Origin: Hahella sp. HNIBRBA332
GTDB taxonomy: Bacteria; Pseudomonadota; Gammaproteobacteria; Pseudomonadales; Oleiphilaceae
DNA: 64,000 nt
NCBI RefSeq assembly: GCF_030719035.1
Contig: NZ_CP132203.1
Location: 4,792,501 to 4,856,500, forward strand
Direction: 5' to 3'
Part shown: piece by piece, positions 34,401-42,226 of the stretch
Numbering within the stretch: position 1 is the first letter of the stretch
Layout of the letters: each line of letters begins with the position of its first letter
Position numbers and translations under genes: made by a program
The notes under the pieces: generated by a model
Databases searched by the model: none
Told to the model about the DNA's origin: nothing
Seen by the model: the letters and a program-made list of their open reading frames with translations, nothing else

Positions 34401-36691
34401 AGGCGCTGCTTATGCTTGTCGAACGCGTCGTACACTTCGTCCCGCTTGGCGAGAATGTCTCCCAGAAATTCGTCAAACTCGCCGAATTGTCCTTCCAATT
34501 CCTGTAATTGGTTCAGCAGGCGGGACAGCAGCTCGTCGCACTTATCCGGGGTGTCCGCCAAGCCGAGAGCATTGCTAAGGCTTTGTTCAAACAAGCGGAA
34601 CTGCGCTGCGAATTGCGCAGTCGCCTCTTTCGAGCCCAACGACTTGGCTTTGTTCTGTACCTTTGCCTTCTGTTGGTTGATCTTGGCGTACAGCTCGGAA
34701 ATACCGTCGATGATGTGCGTACGCTGTACGGCGTCTTCCACTTCCAGCGTCGCCACCAACTCCGACAGCAAATCCAGGCCGGCGCTGATTGCGCCAAACT
34801 CTTCCAGCAGCGGTTTCAACTCTGCACGCGTTTCCAGTTTTTCCGCTTTCTCCGTCAGCTCTTGCAAGCGCTCGTAATAACCATCAAGCGCTTTTGGGGT
34901 GGCCAGGAACTTGACGGTCTCCTGCGCCAGTTCCTGCTCGGTCTCCACCAACTCAGCTTCCATAGCGTCGATCGCAGAGAGGTCGATATACCGGTAGTCA
35001 CGCAATGTCATCAACCTGCCGCGCAGCTTGCGGGCCGCGTCCAGCGCATTGACGAAATCTCCCGGCTGACTCCAGGATTCCGGCGACAAACTTTGGATCA
35101 GCTTTTTCTTGTCCGCCGCCGCCTGCTCCAGCGCGGAACGCGAACTATCCTGAATTGACGCGACTTTTTCATATTCATCCAGCACTAGCTCGCCGCTGGC
35201 GACCAGCTCTTTCAGGAGTCCGTGCACCTCAGCCAGCTCCGTGGAGTCCAGCCAATAGTACTGATCGAACAAGCGCATCGTGGTTTTGATTAACGAGTTA
35301 TAGTGCTCGAAAGAGGCGACATTCTGCTCCACCAGCCGACAAATGCTGAGCAGATCAGAAATACCGCGCACTAACTCCTTATTGCCGATACGCCCCAGAA
35401 ACGTCTGGCTGGTAGTTTCCTGCGCCGCAAACGTTTCACTGAAATAAGGCGTCTTCCATACCTGCATGGGATGAATACGCGTCGGCTCGTCGTCCGCCGT
35501 GAACACCACCATACGACCGTCGTTAAGCAGCGCGTAACCATGGCCGACGATGGGATTCTGCAGGGATTTAGTGATCAGGTTATAGCTGTATAAGCCGCAG
35601 ATGCCCTGAGGTATTTCATAAAAGACAAACAACACGTCCTCACCATTGGGAGAACGAATCATGCGTTTAAAGCGAAAACCGTCTATCTCTTCGTCAAAGT
35701 GTTTGAGTTCTCCGGTTTCCAGATAATAGCCGCCAGGAAACATAAGGCCATGATCTTCCGGCAACTGAACGCAGGACTGACCGATGGCGTCAATACGCGT
35801 TACTTTGCTAAGGCGCTTGTTGAATACATAGTGACGCCAGTTCTCTTCCCGATATGGCAGCACCTTTATCAGGATCAGCTCGCCCACTTCCGCGAAAAAA
35901 AACTGGCCGTCGTCCAGAGACTGATTTTCATCGTCAACAGGGTCGGAAAAAATGCCTTCGCCAGTACGGGTGTTATTTTCGATCTTGAACGTCAGGTCGC
36001 CGCGAATGTTATCGACGAACAGGGTGTCGAGAATATTGATGTGCGGATGCTGCCCTTCAACCACTTGCTCCCGCTTGATTTCAGACCACTCAAAGTCATG
36101 TCGGGGAGGCAGCTGGATATAGCGTTCGCCACGATTGTCGATGTAGCTCTCCACCTCGCCGACGGCGTTAACCGCCCACTGGAAAACACGCAGATCTTCC
36201 AACCGCTCGCCAATTTGAAACGCCGCCAGCAGTCGTCCCTGGCGCACCACCAACTGCAGCAACTTGGCGTTTTTATAGTACGTATACAGTTCATTAAAAT
36301 CAGAGAGGAACTTGGCGTCCGCCAGGAAAGTGCCGTCTGAAGTATGCTCGCTGAGCTCCAGCCCCTGCTCAGTTTCGGTCAGTTGATACAACGCAAAGAC
36401 ATCAGAGACTTTGGTTTCTTTCTTCAGACCGATAAAAACGTTGTATCCGAATAGCAGAAAGTCCCCGACCCTCACGATGTCGCGGGCGACACAATTATTC
36501 TCGGTTCGCACCCGGATACGACTGAGGATATCCATATCGGAGCTGCCGAACTCCTGCAGACGCTCCTTGTTTAGGGCCTCCACCAGTTCGCGCAGGCGAA
36601 GCCCCTGTTCCTGAAGGCGTTTGCGCAATACTTCATAGGCGCCTCCTTCAGCAACGGCGTTTTCAACCAGATCATTGGTTTGCGATGTCAT
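31439..36691 (-). CDS. Very large coiled-coil AAA-type ATPase (annotated in relatives as DNA repair ATPase)
   Basis: 1750 residues. N-terminal half: about 500 residues of beta-rich sequence (DUF3686-like), then long charged helical stretches (about 520-900) likely to be coiled coil. Walker A PPGYGKTT near residue 1289, Walker B VMLYLDDIQ near 1352 and a sensor-like VMAGNPYTESGE follow, then a C-terminal helical tail. The DNA-repair label in databases is not backed by anything I see. As the third gene of the flotillin operon it is more likely to remodel membrane-associated complexes (inference). ATG 36691 has GGAG five bases ahead; the ORF could extend five codons without support. Confidence 0.88.
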   Translation of the reverse strand: MTSQTNDLVENAVAEGGAYEVLRKRLQEQGLRLRELVEALNKERLQEFGSSDMDILSRIRVRTENNCVARDIVRVGDFLLFGYNVFIGLKKETKVSDVFALYQLTETEQGLELSEHTSDGTFLADAKFLSDFNELYTYYKNAKLLQLVVRQGRLLAAFQIGERLEDLRVFQWAVNAVGEVESYIDNRGERYIQLPPRHDFEWSEIKREQVVEGQHPHINILDTLFVDNIRGDLTFKIENNTRTGEGIFSDPVDDENQSLDDGQFFFAEVGELILIKVLPYREENWRHYVFNKRLSKVTRIDAIGQSCVQLPEDHGLMFPGGYYLETGELKHFDEEIDGFRFKRMIRSPNGEDVLFVFYEIPQGICGLYSYNLITKSLQNPIVGHGYALLNDGRMVVFTADDEPTRIHPMQVWKTPYFSETFAAQETTSQTFLGRIGNKELVRGISDLLSICRLVEQNVASFEHYNSLIKTTMRLFDQYYWLDSTELAEVHGLLKELVASGELVLDEYEKVASIQDSSRSALEQAAADKKKLIQSLSPESWSQPGDFVNALDAARKLRGRLMTLRDYRYIDLSAIDAMEAELVETEQELAQETVKFLATPKALDGYYERLQELTEKAEKLETRAELKPLLEEFGAISAGLDLLSELVATLEVEDAVQRTHIIDGISELYAKINQQKAKVQNKAKSLGSKEATAQFAAQFRLFEQSLSNALGLADTPDKCDELLSRLLNQLQELEGQFGEFDEFLGDILAKRDEVYDAFDKHKQRLIEERQRKTHTLADAAGRILESIGKRCQRFQQMDEVNTFFASDALAQKVRQIVKQLRDLGDQIAADDLESRLKSAKEQAVRGLRDKTDIFEEGGKVIKLGPRHRFSVNTQELDLSILPRDDKLFIHVTGSDYYQLIDDAELDACRRYWDMTLISETPDVYRAEFLAHRFLERLSDPKGVAFKEKVMQTLAAGDGIQPFVTEFAGPRYKEGYEKGIHDHDAALILAKILPVINQAQLLKYTGRIRALACLFWSAWQHDEDSAARRAQARAAQIMLEVLNSPQAMSQLQGALGDKLKQFVAQQRLDFSEVDIAQAAAYLAAELGKDALALETGKYALDCYERMKLNLQTSNAWNMLQESMKSLDGDLGARWRLARSWLQAFLQSNGQEFEDFHYEAVAILAAEQEIPRDKREVDLRFTVSGLLGSHSRIKEQTLQLALDDFMARMSRHVEEDITGYERFLKLRQQKLEQARKMLRLNELKPRPLTSFVRNKLINDHYLKFIGDNLAKQMGTVGESKRTDNMGLLMMISPPGYGKTTLMEYTASRLGLTFVKVNCPSLGHDVVSLDPEKAPHSTARQELIKLNFGFELANNVMLYLDDIQHTHPEFLQKFISLCDGTRRVEGVWNGETRTYDLRGKKFCIVMAGNPYTESGETFKVPDMLANRADIYNLGDVLGGMEDAFAMSYIENAMTSNPVLAPLATRDMEDFYKFIDAAKGREVAATDMKHTYSGAEFKEVVDVLGKLMDVQKVVLRVNQEYIRSSAQADAYRSEPTFKLQGSYRNMNKLAEKITSVMTGDELQQLLEDHYQGESQLLTQGAEENLLKLAELRGTLTAEQQTRWSAIKEEFAKNRGLKDMDASQQAVRQLREMTDGLSRLTEVVGQGNKPALPVEAPKDYSADVVKQLARMVKAMSDLKDAAPKVDVAPKVEVVNQPMPGLDKILATLADTIQNSIYPLVKTMDGKLQLDLETHKRMADLNAKIDSLRLELKKPEA

Positions 36692-36730
36692 AAAGACTCC
36701 ATCCAAACTGCGGTTCTATCAGATCAGGCC

Positions 36731-36754
36731 GACGGGCGACCAAAGCCGCCCGTC
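36731..36754. other. Intergenic hairpin between yqiK and the giant ATPase gene
   Basis: GACGGGCG (36731-36738) and CGCCCGTC (36747-36754), perfect eight-bp stem with an eight-base loop. No T-run follows on the minus strand, so it may be an RNA processing or stability element that lowers ATPase expression relative to yqiK. Confidence 0.55.
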
Positions 36755-36779
36755 TGACTGCAAAGAAAGGGTCGAAGGG

Positions 36780-38780
36780 TTAGTGGGGCTTATCGCCGGA
36801 CGGTTTGCCGGTGATGGACAACAGCTTGTCCAACGCCGCTTGCACCGCCTGGCTCTTGCCAGCCACGCCATCGATGGCTTTGCCGACAGCCAGGGCTTTG
36901 GAGAAGCTCTCGAAGTACTCTCCGCCGCCACCGACGATCTCGATATTGGACTTCTGCAGCGCTTGCGCCAGCACCTGCGCCTGATCGGTCGCAATTGACT
37001 TGTTGGCTTCGATGCTCGCCATGACTTCCTTGATGGCGGCGTCCATACGCATACGGAACTCTTCGAACTCGCGCGCTTCCGGAGACATATTGCCCATCGC
37101 GTTGAATTTCTCCACCAAGCCGTCCGCTTCCGCTTTGGCTTTCTGACGAATGATTTCCGCTTCGGTCGCGCCTAGCTCTCTTTCCGCCCGCGCTTTCGCC
37201 ATACCAATGCTCTCGTCCCCGCGCGCTTTGGCGGTCAGTTTCTCTTCCAGCACCTTGGCGTCCGCCAAACCACTCTTCTCGTTGGCCGCCGCCTGAGCCT
37301 CGATGACTTCTGCTTTCGCCAGTCCTTCCGCTTTCTGAGCATTCGCCTTCGCCTGACCTTCGCGCTCGTAGGCGGCCGCCTTGGCTTCCGCCACACGGGC
37401 CTGCGCCAGTCCGGACGCCGCTTCCATCGCCTGAATGCCCTCTGCTTCCTTCTTGTTGGCTTCCGCCTTCTTGGAAGAGGCTTCCAGCTCCGCCTGCGCA
37501 ATGGTGTTGATCTCCTGGGCGCGGAACAGCGCTTTTTCTTTCTCCGCTTCCGCCGCTTTCACCTGCTTGACCAACTGCTCGTCCGCTTCCGCCTGGGCCG
37601 CCAGAATGCGCACTTGCTTCTCGCGTTCCGCCATAGACACTTCGCGAACTTCTTTGATGCGTTCTTCCTCTTCCGCCACTTTCTTCTCGACGGAGATACG
37701 CTCGCTGATCGTCAGCGTGATGACTTTGCGCTGTTCTTCCAGTTCCTTCTCTTTGGCGATGCGCTGCAGCTCAACTTCGCGCTCGCGGTTAACCATTTCC
37801 AGCTGGCGGGCTTTCTCAACTTTCTCATGTTCAATCGCGACAGCGCGCTCACGGTTTTTAACCGCGATTTCAACCTGACGTTGCTTGTTCTCTTCCGCAA
37901 TCGACAACTGTTCTTCCGTCAGAATGCGCGCTTCTTCCGCTTTCTTGCGCTCTTCTTCACGAACCTTCTGGGTTTCGGCGGTTTCACGAGCCTGAATGGA
38001 CTCCACCTCGCGCTTCTGCTTCGCTTCGGCGTCAGCTTGCTGCCGCTCCAGCTCCAGCATGGCTTCGCGCGTGGCGACATTCTTACGCTTGATCTCCAGC
38101 TCTTCGTCACGCTCCAGACGGTTGGTGTGGATATTGTGCTGAGCCGTGATTTCAGTGATCTTTTTTATGCCTTCGGAGTCCAGAATGTTGCTGGAATCCA
38201 GGCTGGATTTAGGCGTCTGCTCCAGATAGTCGATGGCGACGTCTTCCAGAACATAACCGTTCAGATCGTTACCGATGGTCTGCACAATGCGGTCGCGGAA
38301 GCCAATACGGTCTTCAAACAGCCCCAGAAACTCCATTTGCTTACCGACCGTCTTCAGCGCCTCAGAAAACTTGGCGTTAAACAGCTCGTTCACGGCGACG
38401 CGATCCGACGCCCGGGATACGCCCACCGCTTTCGCCACTTTCAGCACATCTTCCGCGGTCTCATTCACCCGCAAATAGAACGCGACGGTAATGTCAGCAC
38501 GCAGGTTATCCCGACAGATCAGGCCGTCTTTACCGCGGCGATCAATCTCCAGCGTGATAACCGAAATCTTCATGGTTTCGGCTTTGTGAATAACCGGCAG
38601 CACCATGGCGCCGGTAAAGTACACTTTCGGCTGGGTCGACATATCGTTAACGATCAACGCCTGCCCTTGCTCTACCTTTTTATAGAACGCTTTAAACAGG
38701 GCGAGTATTCCCAGCAGGAATAGAAAAATGCCCCCTATGATAGTTAAAAGACCCAAAACAGCACCCGCTTCCACTTCCAT
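36780..38780 (-). CDS. yqiK: Flotillin-like protein YqiK
   Basis: 666 residues. An N-terminal membrane segment (about 8-30), the SPFH/band 7 domain (about 35-215) and a very long Ala/Glu/Lys/Arg-rich coiled coil (about 220-600, with repeated KAEA and AEAKAxA patterns), then a C-terminal region. Flotillins organise membrane microdomains. It is longer than the E. coli protein. It follows yqiJ on the same strand, the E. coli order, and here the giant ATPase is added. AGGAGAAAG is the ribosome site. Confidence 0.93.
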   Translation of the reverse strand: MEVEAGAVLGLLTIIGGIFLFLLGILALFKAFYKKVEQGQALIVNDMSTQPKVYFTGAMVLPVIHKAETMKISVITLEIDRRGKDGLICRDNLRADITVAFYLRVNETAEDVLKVAKAVGVSRASDRVAVNELFNAKFSEALKTVGKQMEFLGLFEDRIGFRDRIVQTIGNDLNGYVLEDVAIDYLEQTPKSSLDSSNILDSEGIKKITEITAQHNIHTNRLERDEELEIKRKNVATREAMLELERQQADAEAKQKREVESIQARETAETQKVREEERKKAEEARILTEEQLSIAEENKQRQVEIAVKNRERAVAIEHEKVEKARQLEMVNREREVELQRIAKEKELEEQRKVITLTISERISVEKKVAEEEERIKEVREVSMAEREKQVRILAAQAEADEQLVKQVKAAEAEKEKALFRAQEINTIAQAELEASSKKAEANKKEAEGIQAMEAASGLAQARVAEAKAAAYEREGQAKANAQKAEGLAKAEVIEAQAAANEKSGLADAKVLEEKLTAKARGDESIGMAKARAERELGATEAEIIRQKAKAEADGLVEKFNAMGNMSPEAREFEEFRMRMDAAIKEVMASIEANKSIATDQAQVLAQALQKSNIEIVGGGGEYFESFSKALAVGKAIDGVAGKSQAVQAALDKLLSITGKPSGDKPH

Positions 38781-38854
38781 AAGCCACTTTCTCCTAGCTC
38801 TATGCCTAGTTGATTTATGAATTTATTTAGTTCGAAATATTGCAACAGCGACTA

Positions 38855-39496
38855 TCAAGAGTCCGCCAAAAAGTCTTCTTCGGGCATCACCTGATAGGCG
38901 TTTTCCGCTTCCAGGTATTTAACGAATATGACTTTATCTCCACGCTTCAGATTCAAGCCCGCTTCACCTCTGGCCTTCAGAATGAGATGCGCGCCGTCGA
39001 TGGTTATTTCCGCTTCCCCAAACGTTTCACTGACGCTCCCTGATCGCACAGTCCCGGTTCTTCCGATGACAATGACTTTAGCGCTCGCCGTTCCATAAGC
39101 TTTGCGAAACAAAGGACGCAAAGGACGTATGGACTTAGCCGTCAACAGGATCGAAATTCCAAAGGCGATAGCGATAACGCCTGCGCCGGCGATATAGAGA
39201 ATAACGCCCCCAAACATAGGAATCAGGATATACAGTGAAACGAAATAGGTGAGAGCCCAGCCGTAAATGGCCAGGAAACTCAATACCAGGGGTAATGGAA
39301 CGCCGGTTAAGCCCAGGGTAACCATCAGTCCCGCCAGTCCCTGCGCGTCGGCCACATCCAGATCAAGATCCAAATCAAAAGGATCCAGGTCAAGCAAGCC
39401 GATAATGGCGAGAATCCAATAGCAAACGACAATCCCTAAAAGGACTGTGAAAACCACAGTCGGAAACGAAAAAATTGTTGCCAAGTATGCTTCCAT
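38855..39496 (-). CDS. yqiJ: YqiJ-family inner membrane protein with OB-fold
   Basis: 213 residues. Membrane helices at about 8-35, 55-80 and 90-118, separated by an acidic segment DPFDLDLDLDVAD; the C-terminal soluble part (about 135-205) is an NfeD-like OB-fold (VIGRTGTVRSGSVSETFGE, then VIFVKYLE). NfeD-type proteins pair with flotillins and this pairing is seen here. The promoter region has two palindromes, one over the -35 and one after the -10. Ribosome site AGAGGTGAG. Confidence 0.9.
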   Translation of the reverse strand: MEAYLATIFSFPTVVFTVLLGIVVCYWILAIIGLLDLDPFDLDLDLDVADAQGLAGLMVTLGLTGVPLPLVLSFLAIYGWALTYFVSLYILIPMFGGVILYIAGAGVIAIAFGISILLTAKSIRPLRPLFRKAYGTASAKVIVIGRTGTVRSGSVSETFGEAEITIDGAHLILKARGEAGLNLKRGDKVIFVKYLEAENAYQVMPEEDFLADS

Positions 39497-39524
39497 ATCT
39501 CACCTCTTACGACATACTATGTCA

Positions 39525-39554
39525 TTAATACTCAGGACGGCCATATTATGTCAA
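39525..39554 (-). promoter_or_regulatory. Predicted promoter of the yqiJ-yqiK-ATPase operon
   Basis: On the minus strand, TTGACA (39554-39549), 18-bp spacer, TATTAA (39530-39525). The -35 is inside the second operator copy. Confidence 0.7.
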
Positions 39555-39625
39555 CAGAAAATTTCGTCCTTCAAACAAATCGTTTAGCGATTAAGCTTAG
39601 CTGTAAATCCGACGCTTTTTTTAGA

Positions 39626-39654
39626 TTGACATGATATGGCGCGACCATTACGAT
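39626..39654 (+). promoter_or_regulatory. Predicted promoter of the yjfI-pspA operon
   Basis: TTGACA (39626-39631), 17-bp spacer, TACGAT (39649-39654). The -35 overlaps the third operator copy, and the fourth begins about nine bases after the -10. Confidence 0.7.
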
Positions 39655-39689
39655 CGACGCGGGACATATTATGTCGCGAGGAGACAACG

Positions 39690-40097
39690 GTGAGTTTAAT
39701 TAACGATTTAGCCCTCAAATTATCCGACGCCGCCTACGAAGGCCACACATTCGACTGCCTCCCGATCAGAGGAGAAGTGGAGGTGCTGCAGGTGCAAGTG
39801 TCGGAGCTGGATGCATTACCGATATACGTGACCGCCACAGAGACCCAAATCCTATGCATCAGCTATCTGTTCCGCAAGGGGGAACTGCTGGAATCCCGTC
39901 TCGCAGAATTAAACGAATCGCTACTGGAAATGAGCTTGCCGATGCCCCTCAGCGCTTTCGCCATTGTCGACGACTTCTACGTCATTTACGGCGCCTTGTC
40001 GCCTCTGTCCATTCTCGAAAACGTCCTGAAAGAGCTGGTGACGCTGGCCCGCAACGCCAACGACTGTTTCCAGGCCTTTGAAGAGTATTTGAAATAG
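39690..40097 (+). CDS. yjfI: YjfI-family (DUF2170) protein
   Basis: 135 residues, beginning MSLINDLALKLSDAAYEGH. It matches the DUF2170 pattern of E. coli YjfI, encoded just before the PspA-like YjfJ. The role is unknown; the constant pairing with PspA/IM30 proteins suggests it acts with them. The start is GTG 39690 with GAGGAG seven bases ahead. Upstream in-frame ATG 39636 lies inside the promoter and is rejected. Confidence 0.88.
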   Translation: MSLINDLALKLSDAAYEGHTFDCLPIRGEVEVLQVQVSELDALPIYVTATETQILCISYLFRKGELLESRLAELNESLLEMSLPMPLSAFAIVDDFYVIYGALSPLSILENVLKELVTLARNANDCFQAFEEYLK

Positions 40098-40114
40098 ATC
40101 ACCGGAGGTGTTCC

Positions 40115-40807
40115 ATGAGCAGCATCATCGAAAAGCTACTGACCGCATTACGCGGGGGCGTGAGGGAAATGGGAGAGGCCGTGATGGATGCGGACGGCGT
40201 ACGCGCCATCGAAAGAGAGATTGAGGTCGCCAAGGGGCATATCGAAGACGCCAAACGCAGTCTGACGGATGTCATGGCCCATAAGCTGGAGGCGGACGCA
40301 ACAATAAAGTCTCTACGCCTGGATATCGCCAAGCGTGAAACCGAAGCCCTGGCGGCGCTTAACCAGAATAACGAAGCGCTAGCCCTGCAAGCAGCGGAGC
40401 AAATCGCCAGGCTGGAGACTAGCGTGAGTGAACAGCTGACAATCAGCCAACGCTATAACGAGCAGATCCAACGCCTCAAGAGCAATATTCAAAAAGCCGA
40501 AAAGTTAATCGCCGACCATGAGCGGGATCTCGCCGTCGTACAAACGACGGACAAAGTGCAAAAAGCCACACTGCAAATCACTGACAGCGCCGCCGCACAT
40601 AACGCCAACCTCGGTTCGGCGCGTGAGACGCTGGAGCGCATCAAACGCAGCCAGCAAATGACGGACTATCAGATTGAGGCTGGCGAAGAGCTACAGGCGC
40701 AGCGCGATGAGGATCCATTGGCCAAACGACTTGAGGCCGCCGGCCTGACAGGTGACAAACATAACGCCCGCGACATTCTTGAACGTCTAAAAGCGCAAAA
40801 ACCCTGA
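40115..40807 (+). CDS. PspA/IM30 family protein (YjfJ-like)
   Basis: 230 residues, almost entirely helical and charged, as PspA. The family region starts near MSSIIEKLLTALRGGVREMGEAV; long coiled coil from about 30 to 170 follows. PspA proteins form ESCRT-III-like polymers that stabilise damaged inner membranes. The C-terminal part (after 185) is short. 17 bp after yjfI; ribosome site GGAGGT. A terminator 35 bp downstream ends the transcript. Confidence 0.92.
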   Translation: MSSIIEKLLTALRGGVREMGEAVMDADGVRAIEREIEVAKGHIEDAKRSLTDVMAHKLEADATIKSLRLDIAKRETEALAALNQNNEALALQAAEQIARLETSVSEQLTISQRYNEQIQRLKSNIQKAEKLIADHERDLAVVQTTDKVQKATLQITDSAAAHNANLGSARETLERIKRSQQMTDYQIEAGEELQAQRDEDPLAKRLEAAGLTGDKHNARDILERLKAQKP

Positions 40808-40841
40808 ATGCATTGCGGCGGAAATTGCTGATGACATTTAC

Positions 40842-40865
40842 GCAGCTCTGAACGGGCTGCTTTTT
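40842..40865 (+). terminator. Rho-independent terminator after pspA-like gene
   Basis: GCAGCTC (40842-40848) pairs with GGGCTGC (40854-40860), with one G-T pair; loop TGAAC; TTTTT follows at 40861-40865. Confidence 0.75.
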
Positions 40866-40927
40866 ACTATCAATGAGAAACTATATGAAAGGCGACCAGC
40901 CAGCCAGAGCGGCGCCGGGAGATAACG

Positions 40928-41251
40928 TTGAACAAAGGTAAAGATCGTTGGCTTGAAGAACAAAAAGCGGTAAGAGCCACCCAACTTGCTTTTGACGTAT
41001 CCAAAGAGGTGCAGCAAGTATTGAAGCGAGCGGCCCTGGACCAGGACCTGAATCCGCCGGACATGATCCGCAAGATACTGGGACTCTCCTACAACAAAAC
41101 GCCGATTCGCCCGCGCCTGACCGTTTCCTTGCGCTCGGAAGACTTCACGCTGCTGGCGCAGAAGTACGGCATCGACCCGGAGGACACACTGGCCATCCGG
41201 GAAAAAGCGGCGGAAGAATTGATCGCCTTCGCCCAGTCGCTATTAGATTGA
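40928..41251 (+). CDS. Small protein with two ribbon-helix-helix-like segments
   Basis: 107 residues. Residues 17-53 (TQLAFDVSKEVQQVLKRAA, then DMIRKIL) and 60-101 (PRLTVSLRSEDFTLLAQKY, then EDTLAIREKAAEEL) each have the strand-helix-helix pattern of RHH DNA-binding domains. It starts at TTG 40928 with GGGAG six bases ahead. It could be a regulator binding the palindromes near 39.6 kb, but RHH identity is from pattern only. Convergent with the Alpha-E gene. Confidence 0.65.
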   Translation: MNKGKDRWLEEQKAVRATQLAFDVSKEVQQVLKRAALDQDLNPPDMIRKILGLSYNKTPIRPRLTVSLRSEDFTLLAQKYGIDPEDTLAIREKAAEELIAFAQSLLD

Positions 41252-41271
41252 TCCTGTATGGGACGCAGTAC

Positions 41272-42225
41272 TCAGGCTGCGTCCTGACTTTGCGTCTGAG
41301 CGCTGACTTGACCGCCAAAATAGGCGACGCTGAGTTCCTCATGCGTCTGCGCAAACCCCACCTGTAATTGATCCATAAAGTTCTGCAGTTCTGTCTGTTT
41401 CAGTTTGGCGATCTCCACGTTGTCAATCTGCCGATTGATGCGATGAATCACCAATTGCGCCTTTTCATGGTTCGGCAGCGACTCCAACGCTTTTTCAACT
41501 TCCGACATGGCATGGGCAATTGCTCTGGGGAACACTTTTGACTGAATCAGGAACTTCAGCACTTCCTGACGCTGGATGCGCACTTGCATCTCGCGCCGAT
41601 ACATTTGATAACCAGTCAGCGACTTGAGCACGCTCATCCATTGCAGATTATCGTTGGTGGCTTTGGTCACAATGGCGTCCGGCACCAGATTGGCGGAACG
41701 GGTATCGATAATGCGGCTGGTCATATCCGCCCGCTCCAGATTACGCCCCACTTTCAGGAAGGTGTATCCCGCGTCGTGATTCATCGTGCCCGCCAGAATG
41801 CCGGTTATATGCTGGCATTCACTGATGATCTCGAAAAGGAAAGGATAACGCCCACGTTTGGTCAACGCTTGCTGCGCATGGTCTTTGGCGTAGAGATAGA
41901 CCCGGTTGATGGCTTCCCAGACTTCCCGAGGGATGACATCGCGAATGGTGCGGGCGTTTTCCCGCGCATAAGCCATACAGGACAGGATGGAAACCGGATT
42001 GTTGTTTTCTGCAATCAGGAATTTCAGGACCGAGCGTTCGTCGAATTCGCCTTCATAGAGTTCACCAACGCCCGTGATGGCGATGAGCTGTCCCCAAATT
42101 GGCGACAGGCCTTTCGGCAAGTCCAGGGTCAGATTGGCGTTGACATTGATCAGGCGCGCCATGTCCTCCGCACGCTCAAGATACCGGGCCATCCAGTATA
42201 TGTTTCCGGCTACTCGTGAGAGCAT
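41272..42225 (-). CDS. Alpha-E domain protein (stand-alone)
   Basis: 317 residues, mostly helical, starting LSRVAGNIYWMARYLERAED, the Alpha-E signature. Alpha-E proteins occur beside circularly permuted ATP-grasp and transglutaminase genes; comparative genomics (Iyer and Aravind) predicts that they help ATP-grasp peptide ligases. Last gene of the six-gene operon; one base separates it from the ATP-grasp stop. A second Alpha-E copy is the C-terminal half of the gene at 44566. Confidence 0.92.
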   Translation of the reverse strand: MLSRVAGNIYWMARYLERAEDMARLINVNANLTLDLPKGLSPIWGQLIAITGVGELYEGEFDERSVLKFLIAENNNPVSILSCMAYARENARTIRDVIPREVWEAINRVYLYAKDHAQQALTKRGRYPFLFEIISECQHITGILAGTMNHDAGYTFLKVGRNLERADMTSRIIDTRSANLVPDAIVTKATNDNLQWMSVLKSLTGYQMYRREMQVRIQRQEVLKFLIQSKVFPRAIAHAMSEVEKALESLPNHEKAQLVIHRINRQIDNVEIAKLKQTELQNFMDQLQVGFAQTHEELSVAYFGGQVSAQTQSQDAA

Positions 42226-42226
42226 T

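Larger units (their letters stand above)
39511..39675. promoter_or_regulatory. Four palindromic operator copies between the yqiJK and yjfI-pspA operons
   Basis: Consensus GACATA-N-TATGTC. Copies: 39511-39523 perfect; 39540-39552 one mismatch (GCCATATTATGTC); 39628-39640 two mismatches (GACATGATATGGC); 39663-39675 perfect. On each strand, one copy overlaps the -35 and a perfect copy lies just after the -10. This pattern indicates shared control of both operons by one dimeric regulator. Confidence 0.8.

Noticed and set aside
37220..38110. Repeated KAEA/AEAKA patterns as a DNA repeat array
   Set aside because: The repetition is in the protein (flotillin coiled coil); the DNA is not a clean tandem repeat.
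37614..38723. 369-codon plus-strand ORF
   Set aside because: Antisense to the flotillin gene; its Phe/Leu-rich sequence is the complement of Glu/Lys-rich coiled-coil codons.
39636..39689. Upstream ATG extension of yjfI
   Set aside because: It would put the first 18 codons over the promoter and operator; GTG 39690 has a strong ribosome site.
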